A stretch of DNA of 52,343 bases from an uncultured Bacteroidales bacterium. Lineage in GTDB: Bacteria; Bacteroidota; Bacteroidia; Bacteroidales; Muribaculaceae. A program made the position numbers and the translations under genes. Numbering within the stretch: the stretch's first letter is position 1; every line of letters starts with the position of its first letter. Shown one piece after another: positions 15,075-22,918 of this stretch. The notes under the pieces were generated by a model. The model saw only the letters and a list, made by a program, of their open reading frames with translations. It was not told the origin of the DNA and did not search any database. The stretch spans positions 1-52,343 of the forward strand of contig CALZTY010000013.1 of assembly GCA_945829225.1 (NCBI GenBank), read 5' to 3'.

Positions 15075-15875
15075 TTAACGCTGCGATGCCCGATACTCGG
15101 GGTCGTAGATAAGATTCAAGACATGGGCGAGGCGCAGACCACCGCGCAGGAATTGCTGCTCGATGGTTGGTGCCCACCTTGCTATGTCGTTGTAGGAGAT
15201 CTTGAAGCCCGGGCGGAAGTATAGGTACACGCGTGAGGCTATCTCGACGCTCTCGCGAGCCCATGTATCGAAGTCGCCGGCGATGATAGCATCGGCATCG
15301 TAGGTGGCGGGGCGGTCGATTTGCTGCTGCCACTCGGTGTAACTCCATTTGTGGGCAGCCTCGGGGAGGTTGGAATCCCATGCCGAGTGTAACTTGACCT
15401 CGCGGTCAAAGAATTTGCCCTTTATTTCATTGCCACCGCGGTCCGAGGCATGCCCCAGGTGCAAGGGCATGTGGAGGTCGCCCATAAGGTGGATGACGAT
15501 GCGCAGGGCGATGCGGCTGTCGTTGATAGCCACGGTGTCGCCGGCACTCAGTCGAGCGGTCATTGCCTGTAGGGCGGTGACGATGTCACCGTCGGGGTTG
15601 AGCGGAGCGTCCTCATAGGCTACCTCGGCATCGATATTTTTGTAGTGCCAAGTCTTGGTGTAACGCAGTTCGCTCTGATAGGAGGCGTTGTCGAGCCAGT
15701 TGGACCAGTAGACAATTGAGCGCCCCTCAAGGATAGAGTCGACGGCGGCGGCAGTCGTGGGGGTGAGGTGCTGCTCGGCTATGTAAGCAGTGACGTCGTG
15801 ACCTTTTTGGCTCCAGCCCATTGCGCTCAGTGCGGCGCATGAGGCTATGGTGAACAGAATAAATAATCTTTTCAT
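15075..15875 (-). CDS. secreted S1/P1-type nuclease
   Basis: A 266-residue zinc-dependent nuclease that cuts single-stranded nucleic acids. The signal peptide (about 1-20) precedes GWSQKGHDVTAYIA; in this family the mature N-terminal Trp and the His/Asp after it bind zinc. Further zinc ligands are seen in HLMGDLHMPLH and in DRGGN and LHSAWDS. ATG at 15873-15875 gives a clean signal; the longer open frame adds nine residues past it. It would act in the periplasm or outside the cell, for nucleotide scavenging. It is a single-gene unit facing the phosphatase (tail to tail) and the kinase (head to head), so it is probably an insertion between them or an unrelated neighbour. Confidence 0.93.
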   Translation of the reverse strand: MKRLFILFTIASCAALSAMGWSQKGHDVTAYIAEQHLTPTTAAAVDSILEGRSIVYWSNWLDNASYQSELRYTKTWHYKNIDAEVAYEDAPLNPDGDIVTALQAMTARLSAGDTVAINDSRIALRIVIHLMGDLHMPLHLGHASDRGGNEIKGKFFDREVKLHSAWDSNLPEAAHKWSYTEWQQQIDRPATYDADAIIAGDFDTWARESVEIASRVYLYFRPGFKISYNDIARWAPTIEQQFLRGGLRLAHVLNLIYDPEYRASQR

Positions 15876-15899
15876 GGCAATCTTTAGTAAACAATAACG

Positions 15900-15907
15900 C
15901 AAAGGTA
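15900..15907 (-). promoter_or_regulatory. promoter -7 element of S1/P1 nuclease
   Basis: TACCTTTG on the minus strand, 24 nt before the ATG. Confidence 0.6.
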
Positions 15908-15927
15908 GTAAAAAACTTCTTAATTTT

Positions 15928-15959
15928 TTTGTGTATTAGCACCGAGTTATTTAACTTTG
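15928..15959 (+). promoter_or_regulatory. promoter of the Ser/Thr kinase
   Basis: TTTG at 15928-15931, a 20-nt spacer and TAACTTTG at 15952-15959; the kinase ATG follows at 15988. It diverges from the nuclease promoter. Confidence 0.72.
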
Positions 15960-15987
15960 TGAATAAATTTTTTTAAATCAATCGAAT

Positions 15988-17751
15988 ATGTATCTGCAGC
16001 CCGGAACACTCCTACGTGGGGATACCTACAAAATAATTCGCTTCATTGCAGCCGGAGGCTTCGGCTGCACATATGAGGCTGTGCACGTTATGCTCAATAA
16101 GCGCGTGGCTATCAAGGAGTTCTTCGTCAAGGACTTTTGCAATCGCGACGAGCAGTCGGGGCATATCTCCATCGGCACCAACAGCAAGCGCGACTTGGTC
16201 GCCAAACTCAAGCGCAAGTTCCTCGACGAGGCTCGCGCCGTCAGCGCTATGTCTCATCCGGGCATTGTCCACGTCAGCGACGTGTTTGAGGAGAACGGCA
16301 CTGCCTATTTCGTAATGGACTTTATCAAGGGACGCTCGCTTGCCGACATCGTTCACGATGAGGGACCCATGAGCGAGGCTCGCGCCCTGGGCTATATCCG
16401 CCAGGTGTGCGCCGCCCTCAATTACGTGCACTCTCAAAACCGCCTCCACCTCGATATCAAGCCCCAGAATATTATGGTCGATGGAGCCGACCGAGCCATC
16501 CTCATTGACTTCGGAGCCTCGAAACAGTATGACGAGGAAAGTGGCGAAAACACCTCCTCGCTTCTCGGCTTGACCCCCGGCTACGCGCCGCCCGAGCAAA
16601 ATGACTGCGATGTCAAGAAGTTCTACCCGGCGACCGACATCTACGCCCTCGGTGCCACCCTCTACGACTTGCTCACCGGCACAACGCCACCGTCGAGCAA
16701 CAAGCGCATCAGCGAGGAAGAAGAATTAAAACCTCTGCCCCAAGCAATTAGCGCTTCAACTCGCACAGCCGTCTACGCCGCCCTCGAGTTGAGCAAGAAG
16801 AAGCGCCCGCAGAGCGTCGCCGCCTTCGCCGCGATATTAGACAACACTGCGGCACCTGCGCCCAAGCCCAAGGACGATGGCGAGACCCAGCCACTTGTGG
16901 ATAAGCCGGTGACGCCATGGTACAAGCGCAATGCCGCCCTGATAGCCATCGCAGCAGTAGTAGCAATAGCCGGCATCATCGCCATGCTAAGCGGCGGCAA
17001 TGCCGAGCCTGAGTACCTCGACGAGGACACCCTTGCATCAATAGTCGAACTCGGCGACACAGCAGTAGCTACTATCGATGTCAGCGAGTACACACCACAA
17101 GAAGAGCCGGAGCCACAGCCACAAGAGCAACCGGTGAAGCCGGAGCCAACACCTGCGCCAGCCCCGGAGCCTACTCCAGCGCCTCAACCGCAGTTCACAG
17201 TTAGTGGTTCAATTAATGGATATGACTACGTAGACCTTGGCTTGTCGGTTAAGTGGGCGACATGCAATGTAGGAGCGAGCAGCCCCACGGGCTATGGCGA
17301 CTACTACGCCTGGGGCGAAGTAAGCACCAAGACTGAGTACACAAGCGATAATAGTCTCACCTATGATAATAGTAACTACAACTTCAATATCTGCGGCAAC
17401 TCATCATACGATGTAGCGCGCTACAAGTGGGGAAGTCCCTGGCGACTTCCCTCTGCCTCAGAGATAAAAGAATTAGTAGATAACTGCACCTGGGAATGGA
17501 CGACGATGAATGGCGTAAGAGGCTACAAAGTAAAGAGCAAGCGTAACAGCAACTACATCTTCCTGCCTGCTGCCGGTTGGCGCTCCGGGTCGTCGATCGA
17601 CAGTCGTGGTTCTAACGGCGACTATTGGGGTGGTACGCCCTACGAGAGTGGTTCCTACAACGCCTACTACCTCTACTTCAATTCGGGCTACCATCTCCGG
17701 GATTGGGGCGACCGTTTCATCGGGTTCTCCGTTCGTCCTGTGGCAGAATAG
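15988..17751 (+). CDS. transmembrane Ser/Thr protein kinase with C-terminal FISUMP-like domain
   Basis: The 587-residue protein has a cytosolic eukaryotic-like kinase domain (about 10-285): glycine loop AAGGFGCTYEA, catalytic Lys43 in VAIKEF, catalytic loop HLDIKPQN (Asp156, with Leu in place of the common Arg), IDFG at 173-176 and GYAPPEQ. A membrane helix follows at about 316-336 and then a Pro/Glu/Gln linker. The outer domain (about 410-587) starts YVDLGLSVKWATCNVGA, includes WRLPSASEIKELV and LPAAGWR, and ends GFSVRPVAE. This matches the Fibrobacter succinogenes major paralogous (FISUMP) fold. The non-RD catalytic loop suggests no activation-loop arginine contact. It is a receptor-like kinase; the phosphatase at 14090 is its probable antagonist. 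Confidence 0.92.
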   Translation: MYLQPGTLLRGDTYKIIRFIAAGGFGCTYEAVHVMLNKRVAIKEFFVKDFCNRDEQSGHISIGTNSKRDLVAKLKRKFLDEARAVSAMSHPGIVHVSDVFEENGTAYFVMDFIKGRSLADIVHDEGPMSEARALGYIRQVCAALNYVHSQNRLHLDIKPQNIMVDGADRAILIDFGASKQYDEESGENTSSLLGLTPGYAPPEQNDCDVKKFYPATDIYALGATLYDLLTGTTPPSSNKRISEEEELKPLPQAISASTRTAVYAALELSKKKRPQSVAAFAAILDNTAAPAPKPKDDGETQPLVDKPVTPWYKRNAALIAIAAVVAIAGIIAMLSGGNAEPEYLDEDTLASIVELGDTAVATIDVSEYTPQEEPEPQPQEQPVKPEPTPAPAPEPTPAPQPQFTVSGSINGYDYVDLGLSVKWATCNVGASSPTGYGDYYAWGEVSTKTEYTSDNSLTYDNSNYNFNICGNSSYDVARYKWGSPWRLPSASEIKELVDNCTWEWTTMNGVRGYKVKSKRNSNYIFLPAAGWRSGSSIDSRGSNGDYWGGTPYESGSYNAYYLYFNSGYHLRDWGDRFIGFSVRPVAE

Positions 17752-17806
17752 TCCGACAAATCCGCACAAGCCATTGTAAATCAGTGCAATATCACCATGC
17801 CGGAAG

Positions 17807-17860
17807 GGATGTGATACATCACGTCCGGGGATGCTGTGCCGAAGACCCCGACGGGGTCTT
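17807..17860. other. two hairpins after the kinase gene
   Basis: GGATGTGA/TCACGTCC (17807-17826, one G-U pair) and AAGACCCC/GGGGTCTT (17842-17860) follow the kinase stop. Neither has a following T run, so they are weak terminators or mRNA 3'-end stabilisers. Confidence 0.45.
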
Positions 17861-17910
17861 GCTTGGCTGAGGATGGGAATTTATGTCAATGTGCAATGGG
17901 GTGCATGCGC

Positions 17911-17931
17911 GGGCGCAATGTATTGCGTCCC
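17911..17931. repeat. REP-like imperfect palindrome
   Basis: GGGCGCAAT and ATTGCGTCCC form an imperfect palindrome that touches the stop codon of the minus-strand ATPase gene. I remember similar GGGCGCAAT/ATTGCGTCCC palindromes as dispersed intergenic repeats in several genomes; only one copy is in this window. Confidence 0.5.
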
Positions 17932-18749
17932 TACTTGTTGCTGGAAATCAATGGTTTACGCGCTTTTTTCTCGGGGAGGTGGGTGGACTCGTGGGCGTAG
18001 CCGGTGACGTGGAGGCGGAGGAAGGAATCCTCTGGGGTCTCGATGGTGGCGCAGATGGTGTGGTCCTCGCCGAAGTCGAGTTTGCGGTCCTTGGCGTATA
18101 TCTGCTTGATATAGCGCTGTTTATCGCCTTTGACGCTCTTCCCGACGGCGAAGATGGAGTCGAAGAATGGGGCGAGTCGGCGGTATCCGCGGAGTGATTT
18201 TACGGTGATTGGCGTGCGCGAATGGTCCTTGGAGGTCTCGGCGACCACGAGGACCGAGAGACCAAGTTTGCGTGCAAGAAGATACAGGCGCGTCATGAAG
18301 CGCAGGGCGGCGCCCGACTTGAGGGCGATGGTGTTGATCCAGGTAAGGGAATCAATGATTATAATCTTGGAATTCAGCGCTTTGCACTGCTGCTCGATGC
18401 CGCCGATGATATTGTCGACGTCGTTGCCCGAGTCGGCAGAGTAGTCGAGACCGCAGCGCAAGAGATTTTCGGGGAAGACATAAGGCTTGCCTTGGCGCGA
18501 GTAACGACGGGTAAATTCGGTAGCGGTCATCTTGAAGTCGAAGTAGAGGACCGTGTCCTTGAGGTGCTCGCGCGCGACGCGTTCAGCAATTTGGATTGCA
18601 AGGAGAGATTTGCCTGATTGTTGGTCGCCGAGGAGACAAGCGATTTCGCCCTCGTACCACAACCCGGGTTGAAGTTGCTTAGGTTTAGCGGGTTGGTTGT
18701 TGGTGGGCTTGAAGGGAGCCGGGGTGGTGAAGATGTTGAAATTTTTCAT
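17931..18749 (-). CDS. RecA/RepA-like AAA family ATPase
   Basis: The 272-residue protein has a RecA-fold core: Walker A GDQQSGKS at 41-48, a Walker B-like strand IIIIDSL with Asp133, and the motif LSVLVVAETSKD near 180. The Walker A motif follows a Pro-rich N terminus and LWYEGEIACLLG, the arrangement of RepA-type hexameric helicases and AAA_25 proteins. It lacks a primase or DnaB N-terminal domain, so it is a stand-alone motor. Homologues occur on plasmids, phages and as chromosomal remnants. It forms a single-gene unit with an unusual dyad-rich and iteron-like upstream region at 18790-18916, which is suggestive of a former replicon or of tight autoregulation. Confidence 0.82.
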   Translation of the reverse strand: MKNFNIFTTPAPFKPTNNQPAKPKQLQPGLWYEGEIACLLGDQQSGKSLLAIQIAERVAREHLKDTVLYFDFKMTATEFTRRYSRQGKPYVFPENLLRCGLDYSADSGNDVDNIIGGIEQQCKALNSKIIIIDSLTWINTIALKSGAALRFMTRLYLLARKLGLSVLVVAETSKDHSRTPITVKSLRGYRRLAPFFDSIFAVGKSVKGDKQRYIKQIYAKDRKLDFGEDHTICATIETPEDSFLRLHVTGYAHESTHLPEKKARKPLISSNK

Positions 18750-18789
18750 AGTAATATAGGATTAAGGTGGTTGTTGTTAATTGATGGCG

Positions 18790-18821
18790 CAAAGGTACAA
18801 GATAAATTGCAATTGTGCAAA
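18790..18821 (-). promoter_or_regulatory. promoter of the RepA-like ATPase
   Basis: Minus strand: TTTG at 18821-18818, a 20-nt spacer, TACCTTTG at 18797-18790; ATG follows about 40 nt on. The -33 element lies inside the inverted repeat at 18807-18853. Confidence 0.7.
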
Positions 18822-18853
18822 TTTTTCTGCGAAAAAATTTTGCACAATTGCAA
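18807..18853. promoter_or_regulatory. double-dyad operator candidate over the ATPase promoter
   Basis: TTGCAATTGTGCAAA (18807-18821) and its exact reverse complement TTTGCACAATTGCAA (18839-18853) flank an AT-rich centre whose arms pair further apart from one extra T. Each arm is itself a near palindrome (TTGCA-attg-TGCAA), so two dimer-binding sites in tandem are possible. Confidence 0.6.
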
Positions 18854-18880
18854 GTTTATGGTTTATTGTTGAGGGTTTAT

Positions 18881-18916
18881 AGCTAATATAGCTAATATAG
18901 CTGATGTAGCTAATAT
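18881..18916. repeat. four tandem 9-bp iteron-like repeats
   Basis: AGCTAATAT, AGCTAATAT, AGCTGATGT, AGCTAATAT lie end to end upstream of the ATPase promoter. The rest of 18750-19018 contains no gene. Confidence 0.75.
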
Positions 18917-18952
18917 GGTGATGCTATTTTGCAAATTGAGTTGGGAAACGGC

Positions 18953-18983
18953 AAAAAAGAGCCTCGCGGGTAGGGCGAGGCTC
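18953..18983 (-). terminator. terminator of the second ECF operon
   Basis: GAGCCTCGC and GCGAGGCTC (18959-18983) form a 9-bp stem, followed on the minus strand by TTTTTT (18958-18953). Confidence 0.9.
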
Positions 18984-19018
18984 GGGTATTTGTGTAAGGG
19001 TGTACTTTTTGTCAGGAG

Positions 19019-19504
19019 TTATTTCTGTTCTAAAGGTTGCTGTCTCATCTGATTACGTCGATTTACTAATTGACGTGTGAACAGTTTCTCTGCACTTTTG
19101 AGTTGTAATAGTTGTCGAGGGTTTAGGATTTCTTTGAATTTGTCGTAGTATTCAAGTTCGATTTCGCCTTCCAATTTTTTGAGTTCAAATTGGGAGTAAG
19201 CGGCGCCGAGGATTTCGAGGTCACCGGCATCGGGGTTTTCAGAAACATTAGCCTCGATGTCGCGAGCCTGAGCGTTGAGGGCTTCGATGCGGTCTTCCAT
19301 CTCGTCGTAGAGGGGGAAGAACTCATTTTGTTGCTCGCGTGAGAGGTCAAGTTCACGGGCGAGGAAATCGTGCTTGTAGTTACGGATTTCGCTGAGCCAG
19401 CGCTGACGGTCGTCGGGCGAGAGCACCGAGGACTGAGCGGCAGCCGAAGCGAAGGATACTACGGAGAGGAGGAGTATGATTGTGAGGACAGTGCGTTTGA
19501 ACAT
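19019..19504 (-). CDS. periplasmic Spy/LTXXQ-like helical protein
   Basis: From ATG 19502-19504 the product has 161 residues with a signal peptide (about 1-22, ending ASAAAQ) and a helical body with LSREQQNEFFPLYDEMEDRI and LNPRQLLQLKSAEKLF. This two-fold helix pattern resembles Spy/CpxP-type (LTXXQ) periplasmic proteins, which act as stress chaperones or stress sensors. A longer open frame running upstream is low-complexity Ser/Thr/Pro and overlaps the preceding gene, so it is a shadow. As last gene of an ECF sigma operon, an envelope-stress role fits, but is inferred. The Spy assignment is by pattern, not by search. Confidence 0.75.
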   Translation of the reverse strand: MFKRTVLTIILLLSVVSFASAAAQSSVLSPDDRQRWLSEIRNYKHDFLARELDLSREQQNEFFPLYDEMEDRIEALNAQARDIEANVSENPDAGDLEILGAAYSQFELKKLEGEIELEYYDKFKEILNPRQLLQLKSAEKLFTRQLVNRRNQMRQQPLEQK

Positions 19505-19517
19505 AGTCGGAGAGGGA

Positions 19518-19931
19518 TTATAAGTTAGAGAGGTCGCCGCAGCATAGCGAGTCGGGGTATATGCCACTGTCGATAAATTCGTCGTAGAGGTCCCATTGGC
19601 TGAGGTCACTGATAACGTATTCGTTGACAAATTGGTCGTTGGCGAGTGCTTCGGCAATGACGGGGTTGCTCTCGAGCGGTGTAGCGGAGGTTGTGGTGAG
19701 CATGGTGAAGAGTTTGAGCATGCACCAGATGCCGCCAAACATAGCTGCGAGGTAAACGTAAGGGCGAAGGCGCTGCCAGCGCGAGCGCGGGGCGACGACA
19801 GGAGCCTGCAACTCGGGGCGAGCGGGCAGGGACTGCGCCATTTTCTGCTTGAAATCAGCGAAGTAACATGGAGGGACGGTCATGCCGTCGTCATGATTAG
19901 CGCCTTCTAATATGTTTTTGTTGTTGTTCAT
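19518..19931 (-). CDS. small single-pass membrane protein, probable anti-sigma factor
   Basis: The 137-residue protein has an N-terminal cytosolic part with TVPPCYFADFKQKMAQSLP, a membrane helix at about 57-78 and a C-terminal part that should face the periplasm. The pattern PxxYFxxFxxKM followed by a single helix is common in proteins encoded after ECF sigma genes in Bacteroidetes, where they are thought to act as anti-sigma factors. It lies 45 nt after the sigma gene and 13 nt before the Spy-like gene. No zinc-binding anti-sigma motif is visible. Function is inferred from layout. Confidence 0.75.
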   Translation of the reverse strand: MNNNKNILEGANHDDGMTVPPCYFADFKQKMAQSLPARPELQAPVVAPRSRWQRLRPYVYLAAMFGGIWCMLKLFTMLTTTSATPLESNPVIAEALANDQFVNEYVISDLSQWDLYDEFIDSGIYPDSLCCGDLSNL

Positions 19932-19976
19932 TCAAAAATCTGATTTTACTATTTGACGTGTGAAGTGGAATATGGT

Positions 19977-20534
19977 TTAATCTGAAATTTTAAAAATATT
20001 TTCGATTTTTTTCACAGCGAGGTGATAAGAAGCCTTGAGAGCGCCGACTGATGTGCCGAGGATAGAAGACATATCCTCGTATTTCATGTCGTCGTAGTAC
20101 TTCATATTGAATACGAGGCGTTGTTTCTCGGGGAGTTGAGCGACTGCTTGTCGGAGTTTGACAGCGAGGTCGTTACCGTCGACATATTCATCGGCGGCGA
20201 TAGTGGCGACGAGAGCGCTCTCTTGGTCGTCGATAGAGATGTTGGCACGTCGACGTTCGCGAGCGAGGAAGGTGATAGCCTCGTTGATGGCTATCTTGTA
20301 GAGCCAGGTGGAGAGTCGGGCATCGCCGCGGAAATTTTCGATTGACTGCCAAGCCTTCATGAAGGTGTTCTGGAGGAGGTCGTTGGTGTCGTCGTGGCTC
20401 TGCACCATGCGGCGGATCTGCCAGTATAGGGGCTCGGTGTAGATGTCAATGACGTCGGCGAACGCGGCAGCCACGGTAGCGGGGTCGCGCAAGCGTTCGA
20501 TCAATTCGGGGTTTTCTGCGGGTAAAGACGCCAT
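19977..20534 (-). CDS. RNA polymerase ECF-type sigma-70 factor
   Basis: A 185-residue sigma factor. Region 2 includes DTNDLLQNTFMKAWQSIENF and the -10 recognition part ARLSTWLYKIAINEAITFL. Region 4 includes LPEKQRLVFNMKYYDDMKYE and a helix-turn-helix around SSILGTSVGALKASYHLAVK. Start: I chose ATG at 20532-20534; an in-frame GTG at 20543 adds three residues and lies closer to the promoter at 20555. The operon continues with a small membrane protein and a Spy-like protein. The promoter is of housekeeping TAnnTTTG type, so basal expression need not depend on the factor itself. Confidence 0.94.
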   Translation of the reverse strand: MASLPAENPELIERLRDPATVAAAFADVIDIYTEPLYWQIRRMVQSHDDTNDLLQNTFMKAWQSIENFRGDARLSTWLYKIAINEAITFLARERRRANISIDDQESALVATIAADEYVDGNDLAVKLRQAVAQLPEKQRLVFNMKYYDDMKYEDMSSILGTSVGALKASYHLAVKKIENIFKISD

Positions 20535-20554
20535 TTTGTTCACACTTTAGATTA

Positions 20555-20562
20555 CAAAATTA
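20555..20562 (-). promoter_or_regulatory. promoter -7 element of second ECF operon
   Basis: TAATTTTG on the minus strand with a CTTG about 18 nt upstream (20581-20584). Confidence 0.55.
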
Positions 20563-20626
20563 GTTATTAATTCTGAAAAACAAGCGTAGTGGGTGGAACT
20601 TTTAAGGATTATTGTGAAAAAATCCG

Positions 20627-20634
20627 TATCTTTG
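20627..20634 (+). promoter_or_regulatory. promoter -7 element of TonB receptor, near-leaderless
   Basis: TATCTTTG lies only 7 nt before the receptor ATG (20642), so the transcript should start at or next to the start codon. Confidence 0.6.
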
Positions 20635-20641
20635 CCGACAA

Positions 20642-22858
20642 ATGAAGAGAATATACACATTACATATACTGTTGGCGTTGCCGACAGTGATGATGGCTGA
20701 GGTGCCGAGCGACACGGTGCAGCCACGACAGTTGAAAGAGGTTGAAGTGATGGGCATCAAGCAGATGCCTGGCACGGGGTCGTCGCCGGTGACGCGATTG
20801 AGCACAATCAGCATAGAGCGCCTGGGCATAGAGGCGGTGAAGGATATCGGCGAGATAGCCCCTAACTTCTATACGCCTAATTACGGCTCACGCATGACCT
20901 CATCGATATATATTCGCGGCTTAGGCTCGCGCATCGACCAGGCGGTAGTGGGCTTGAGTATCGATGGCGTGCCCATGCTCAACAAGGACACCTATGACAC
21001 CGATATACCCGACATCGCTACGATGGAGGTGGTGCGTGGTGCACAGTCGTTGCTCAACGGACGCAACGCCATGGCAGGACAGATAAATATCTACACCTTG
21101 TCGCCCATGTACTACCAAGGAGTGAGGGCGCTGGTGGAGTATGGCAATGCCAACCGTGTGCGTGCCGAGTTGGGCGGCTATTTTAAGGTTAAGGATAATT
21201 TATACACCTCGTTATCAGGATATTATACACATAGCGACGGCTATTGGAATAATGCTTGCAATGGCGCGAATGTCGGGGTGGATAACACCGGCGGATTGCG
21301 TTGGAAGACCGTATTCACGCCATCGGCACATCACTCCGTGACCAATACTGCGACGATGTCGCTGAGCCGACAGAGCGGCTATCCCTATCGCGCGGTGGCT
21401 ACCGATGAGATAGCCTACAACGATACATGCTTCTATCGGCGCAATTACTTCAGCGACGGCTTGACCGTGGCATGGGCAGGGAAGCGCGTGGTGGTGACCT
21501 CGCTCACCTCGGTGCAATATCTTGATGATAATATGACCCTCGACCAGGATTTTACGCCTCAAGATTATTTCACGCTCACACAGAAACGGCATGAATTGAC
21601 CGTCACCGAGGATTTGTTCACCAAGGGACAGCGCGGGCGTTACTCGTGGCTCGGTGGCGTATTCGGCATGTGGCGCAGTATGACTATGGATGCGCCGGTG
21701 ACTTTCCACGATACCGGTATCAGCAACCTTATTGAGAATAAGCGCAATATGATGAATCCGCAGTATCCGATAGAGTGGGACGAGCGGACATTCCCGTTGT
21801 TGAGCAATTTCGAGACCAAGACCACGGGGATGGCACTGTATCATCAGAGCAAGTTGGAGATAGATAATTGGACCTTTGAAGCCGGCTTGCGCTGGGATAT
21901 CGAGCATGTGGCATGCGACTATCGCAGCGATGCCGATGCATCGTACACAGTTTATGATATGACCTCGGGGACCGAGCAGGTGTATGCCCGGATGCCGGTG
22001 AGTATCCACGATACCGGGCATTTGTCGCAGACTTTCAACGAGTTGCTGCCCAAGTTGTCGGTGACCTACGGCTACGATGCCGGGCATGTGTATGCTTCAT
22101 TTTCCAAGGGTTACAAATCGGGCGGCTACAACACGCAGATGTTCAGCGACGTGCTGCAACAGCGAGTGATGGAGACTATGGGCTTGAGCATGACCTATCA
22201 TGTGTCGGACATAGTGAGTTACAAGCCCGAGTATAGTTTTAATTACGAAATCGGCACCAAGAACAGCCTGTGTGGCGGACGTGTGGGAGTCGAGGCGGTT
22301 GCATTTTATATCGACTGCCGCGACCAGCAGTTGACAATCTTCCCGCCGGGCACGGTGACCGGGCGCATCATGACCAATGCCGGACGGACTCGCTCGATGG
22401 GCGTGGAACTGTCAACACGTTGGCAACCAAGTGATTGCTGGGCGTTTGTGGCGAATTATGGCTTCACAAATGCCGAGTTCAGAGAGTATAACGACGGCAA
22501 AGCAGACTATCGCGGCAAGCGAGTGCCCTATGCGCCGGAACACACACTGTTTGCCTCGGCACGCTGGGATGCGCCCTGCGAGTTTATGGGCTTGAAACCG
22601 TCGGTGCAGATGACCCTGCGTGGCGTGGGGGATATAGAGTGGAACGAAGCCAACACGCTGAGTCAGCCGTTTTATGCGTTGCTTGGAGCATCGGTAACCC
22701 TGGCGAGCGAGCAATGGTCGCTGCGCATATGGGGCGAAAACATCACTGACACGTGCTATGATGCCTTCTATTTCAAGTCGATAGGCAACGAATTTACTCA
22801 GCGCGGAGTGCCGATGACATTTGGTGCGACGTTGCGACTCAATATTAAAAATATTTAA
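20642..22858 (+). CDS. TonB-dependent outer membrane receptor
   Basis: The 738-residue protein has a signal peptide (about 1-19), a plug domain (about 45-160) with SSIYIRGLGSRIDQAVVG and MEVVRGAQSLLNGRNAMAG, and a beta-barrel ending in a C-terminal aromatic-rich strand (LRLNIKNI). It imports a ligand across the outer membrane using TonB energy. There is no N-terminal carboxypeptidase-like domain and no SusD partner, so it is not a SusC-type glycan transporter; siderophore, heme, cobalamin or metal uptake are possible. The downstream lipoprotein at 22919 has its own promoter signal. The receptor diverges from an ECF operon, but no FecR-type regulator is present. Confidence 0.95.
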   Translation: MKRIYTLHILLALPTVMMAEVPSDTVQPRQLKEVEVMGIKQMPGTGSSPVTRLSTISIERLGIEAVKDIGEIAPNFYTPNYGSRMTSSIYIRGLGSRIDQAVVGLSIDGVPMLNKDTYDTDIPDIATMEVVRGAQSLLNGRNAMAGQINIYTLSPMYYQGVRALVEYGNANRVRAELGGYFKVKDNLYTSLSGYYTHSDGYWNNACNGANVGVDNTGGLRWKTVFTPSAHHSVTNTATMSLSRQSGYPYRAVATDEIAYNDTCFYRRNYFSDGLTVAWAGKRVVVTSLTSVQYLDDNMTLDQDFTPQDYFTLTQKRHELTVTEDLFTKGQRGRYSWLGGVFGMWRSMTMDAPVTFHDTGISNLIENKRNMMNPQYPIEWDERTFPLLSNFETKTTGMALYHQSKLEIDNWTFEAGLRWDIEHVACDYRSDADASYTVYDMTSGTEQVYARMPVSIHDTGHLSQTFNELLPKLSVTYGYDAGHVYASFSKGYKSGGYNTQMFSDVLQQRVMETMGLSMTYHVSDIVSYKPEYSFNYEIGTKNSLCGGRVGVEAVAFYIDCRDQQLTIFPPGTVTGRIMTNAGRTRSMGVELSTRWQPSDCWAFVANYGFTNAEFREYNDGKADYRGKRVPYAPEHTLFASARWDAPCEFMGLKPSVQMTLRGVGDIEWNEANTLSQPFYALLGASVTLASEQWSLRIWGENITDTCYDAFYFKSIGNEFTQRGVPMTFGATLRLNIKNI

Positions 22859-22862
22859 TTGC

Positions 22863-22893
22863 TTGTAGCAATACGGCTTTTTATGTACTTTTG
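22863..22893 (+). promoter_or_regulatory. promoter of the lipoprotein gene
   Basis: TTG at 22863-22865, a 20-nt spacer and TACTTTTG at 22886-22893; ATG follows at 22919. Confidence 0.6.
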
Positions 22894-22918
22894 AAAACTA
22901 ATTTAATCAAAATCTTAT

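Noticed and set aside
19505-19738. N-terminal extension of the Spy-like protein (78 codons)
   Set aside because: It overlaps the upstream gene in another frame and has low-complexity composition; the signal peptide begins at 19504.
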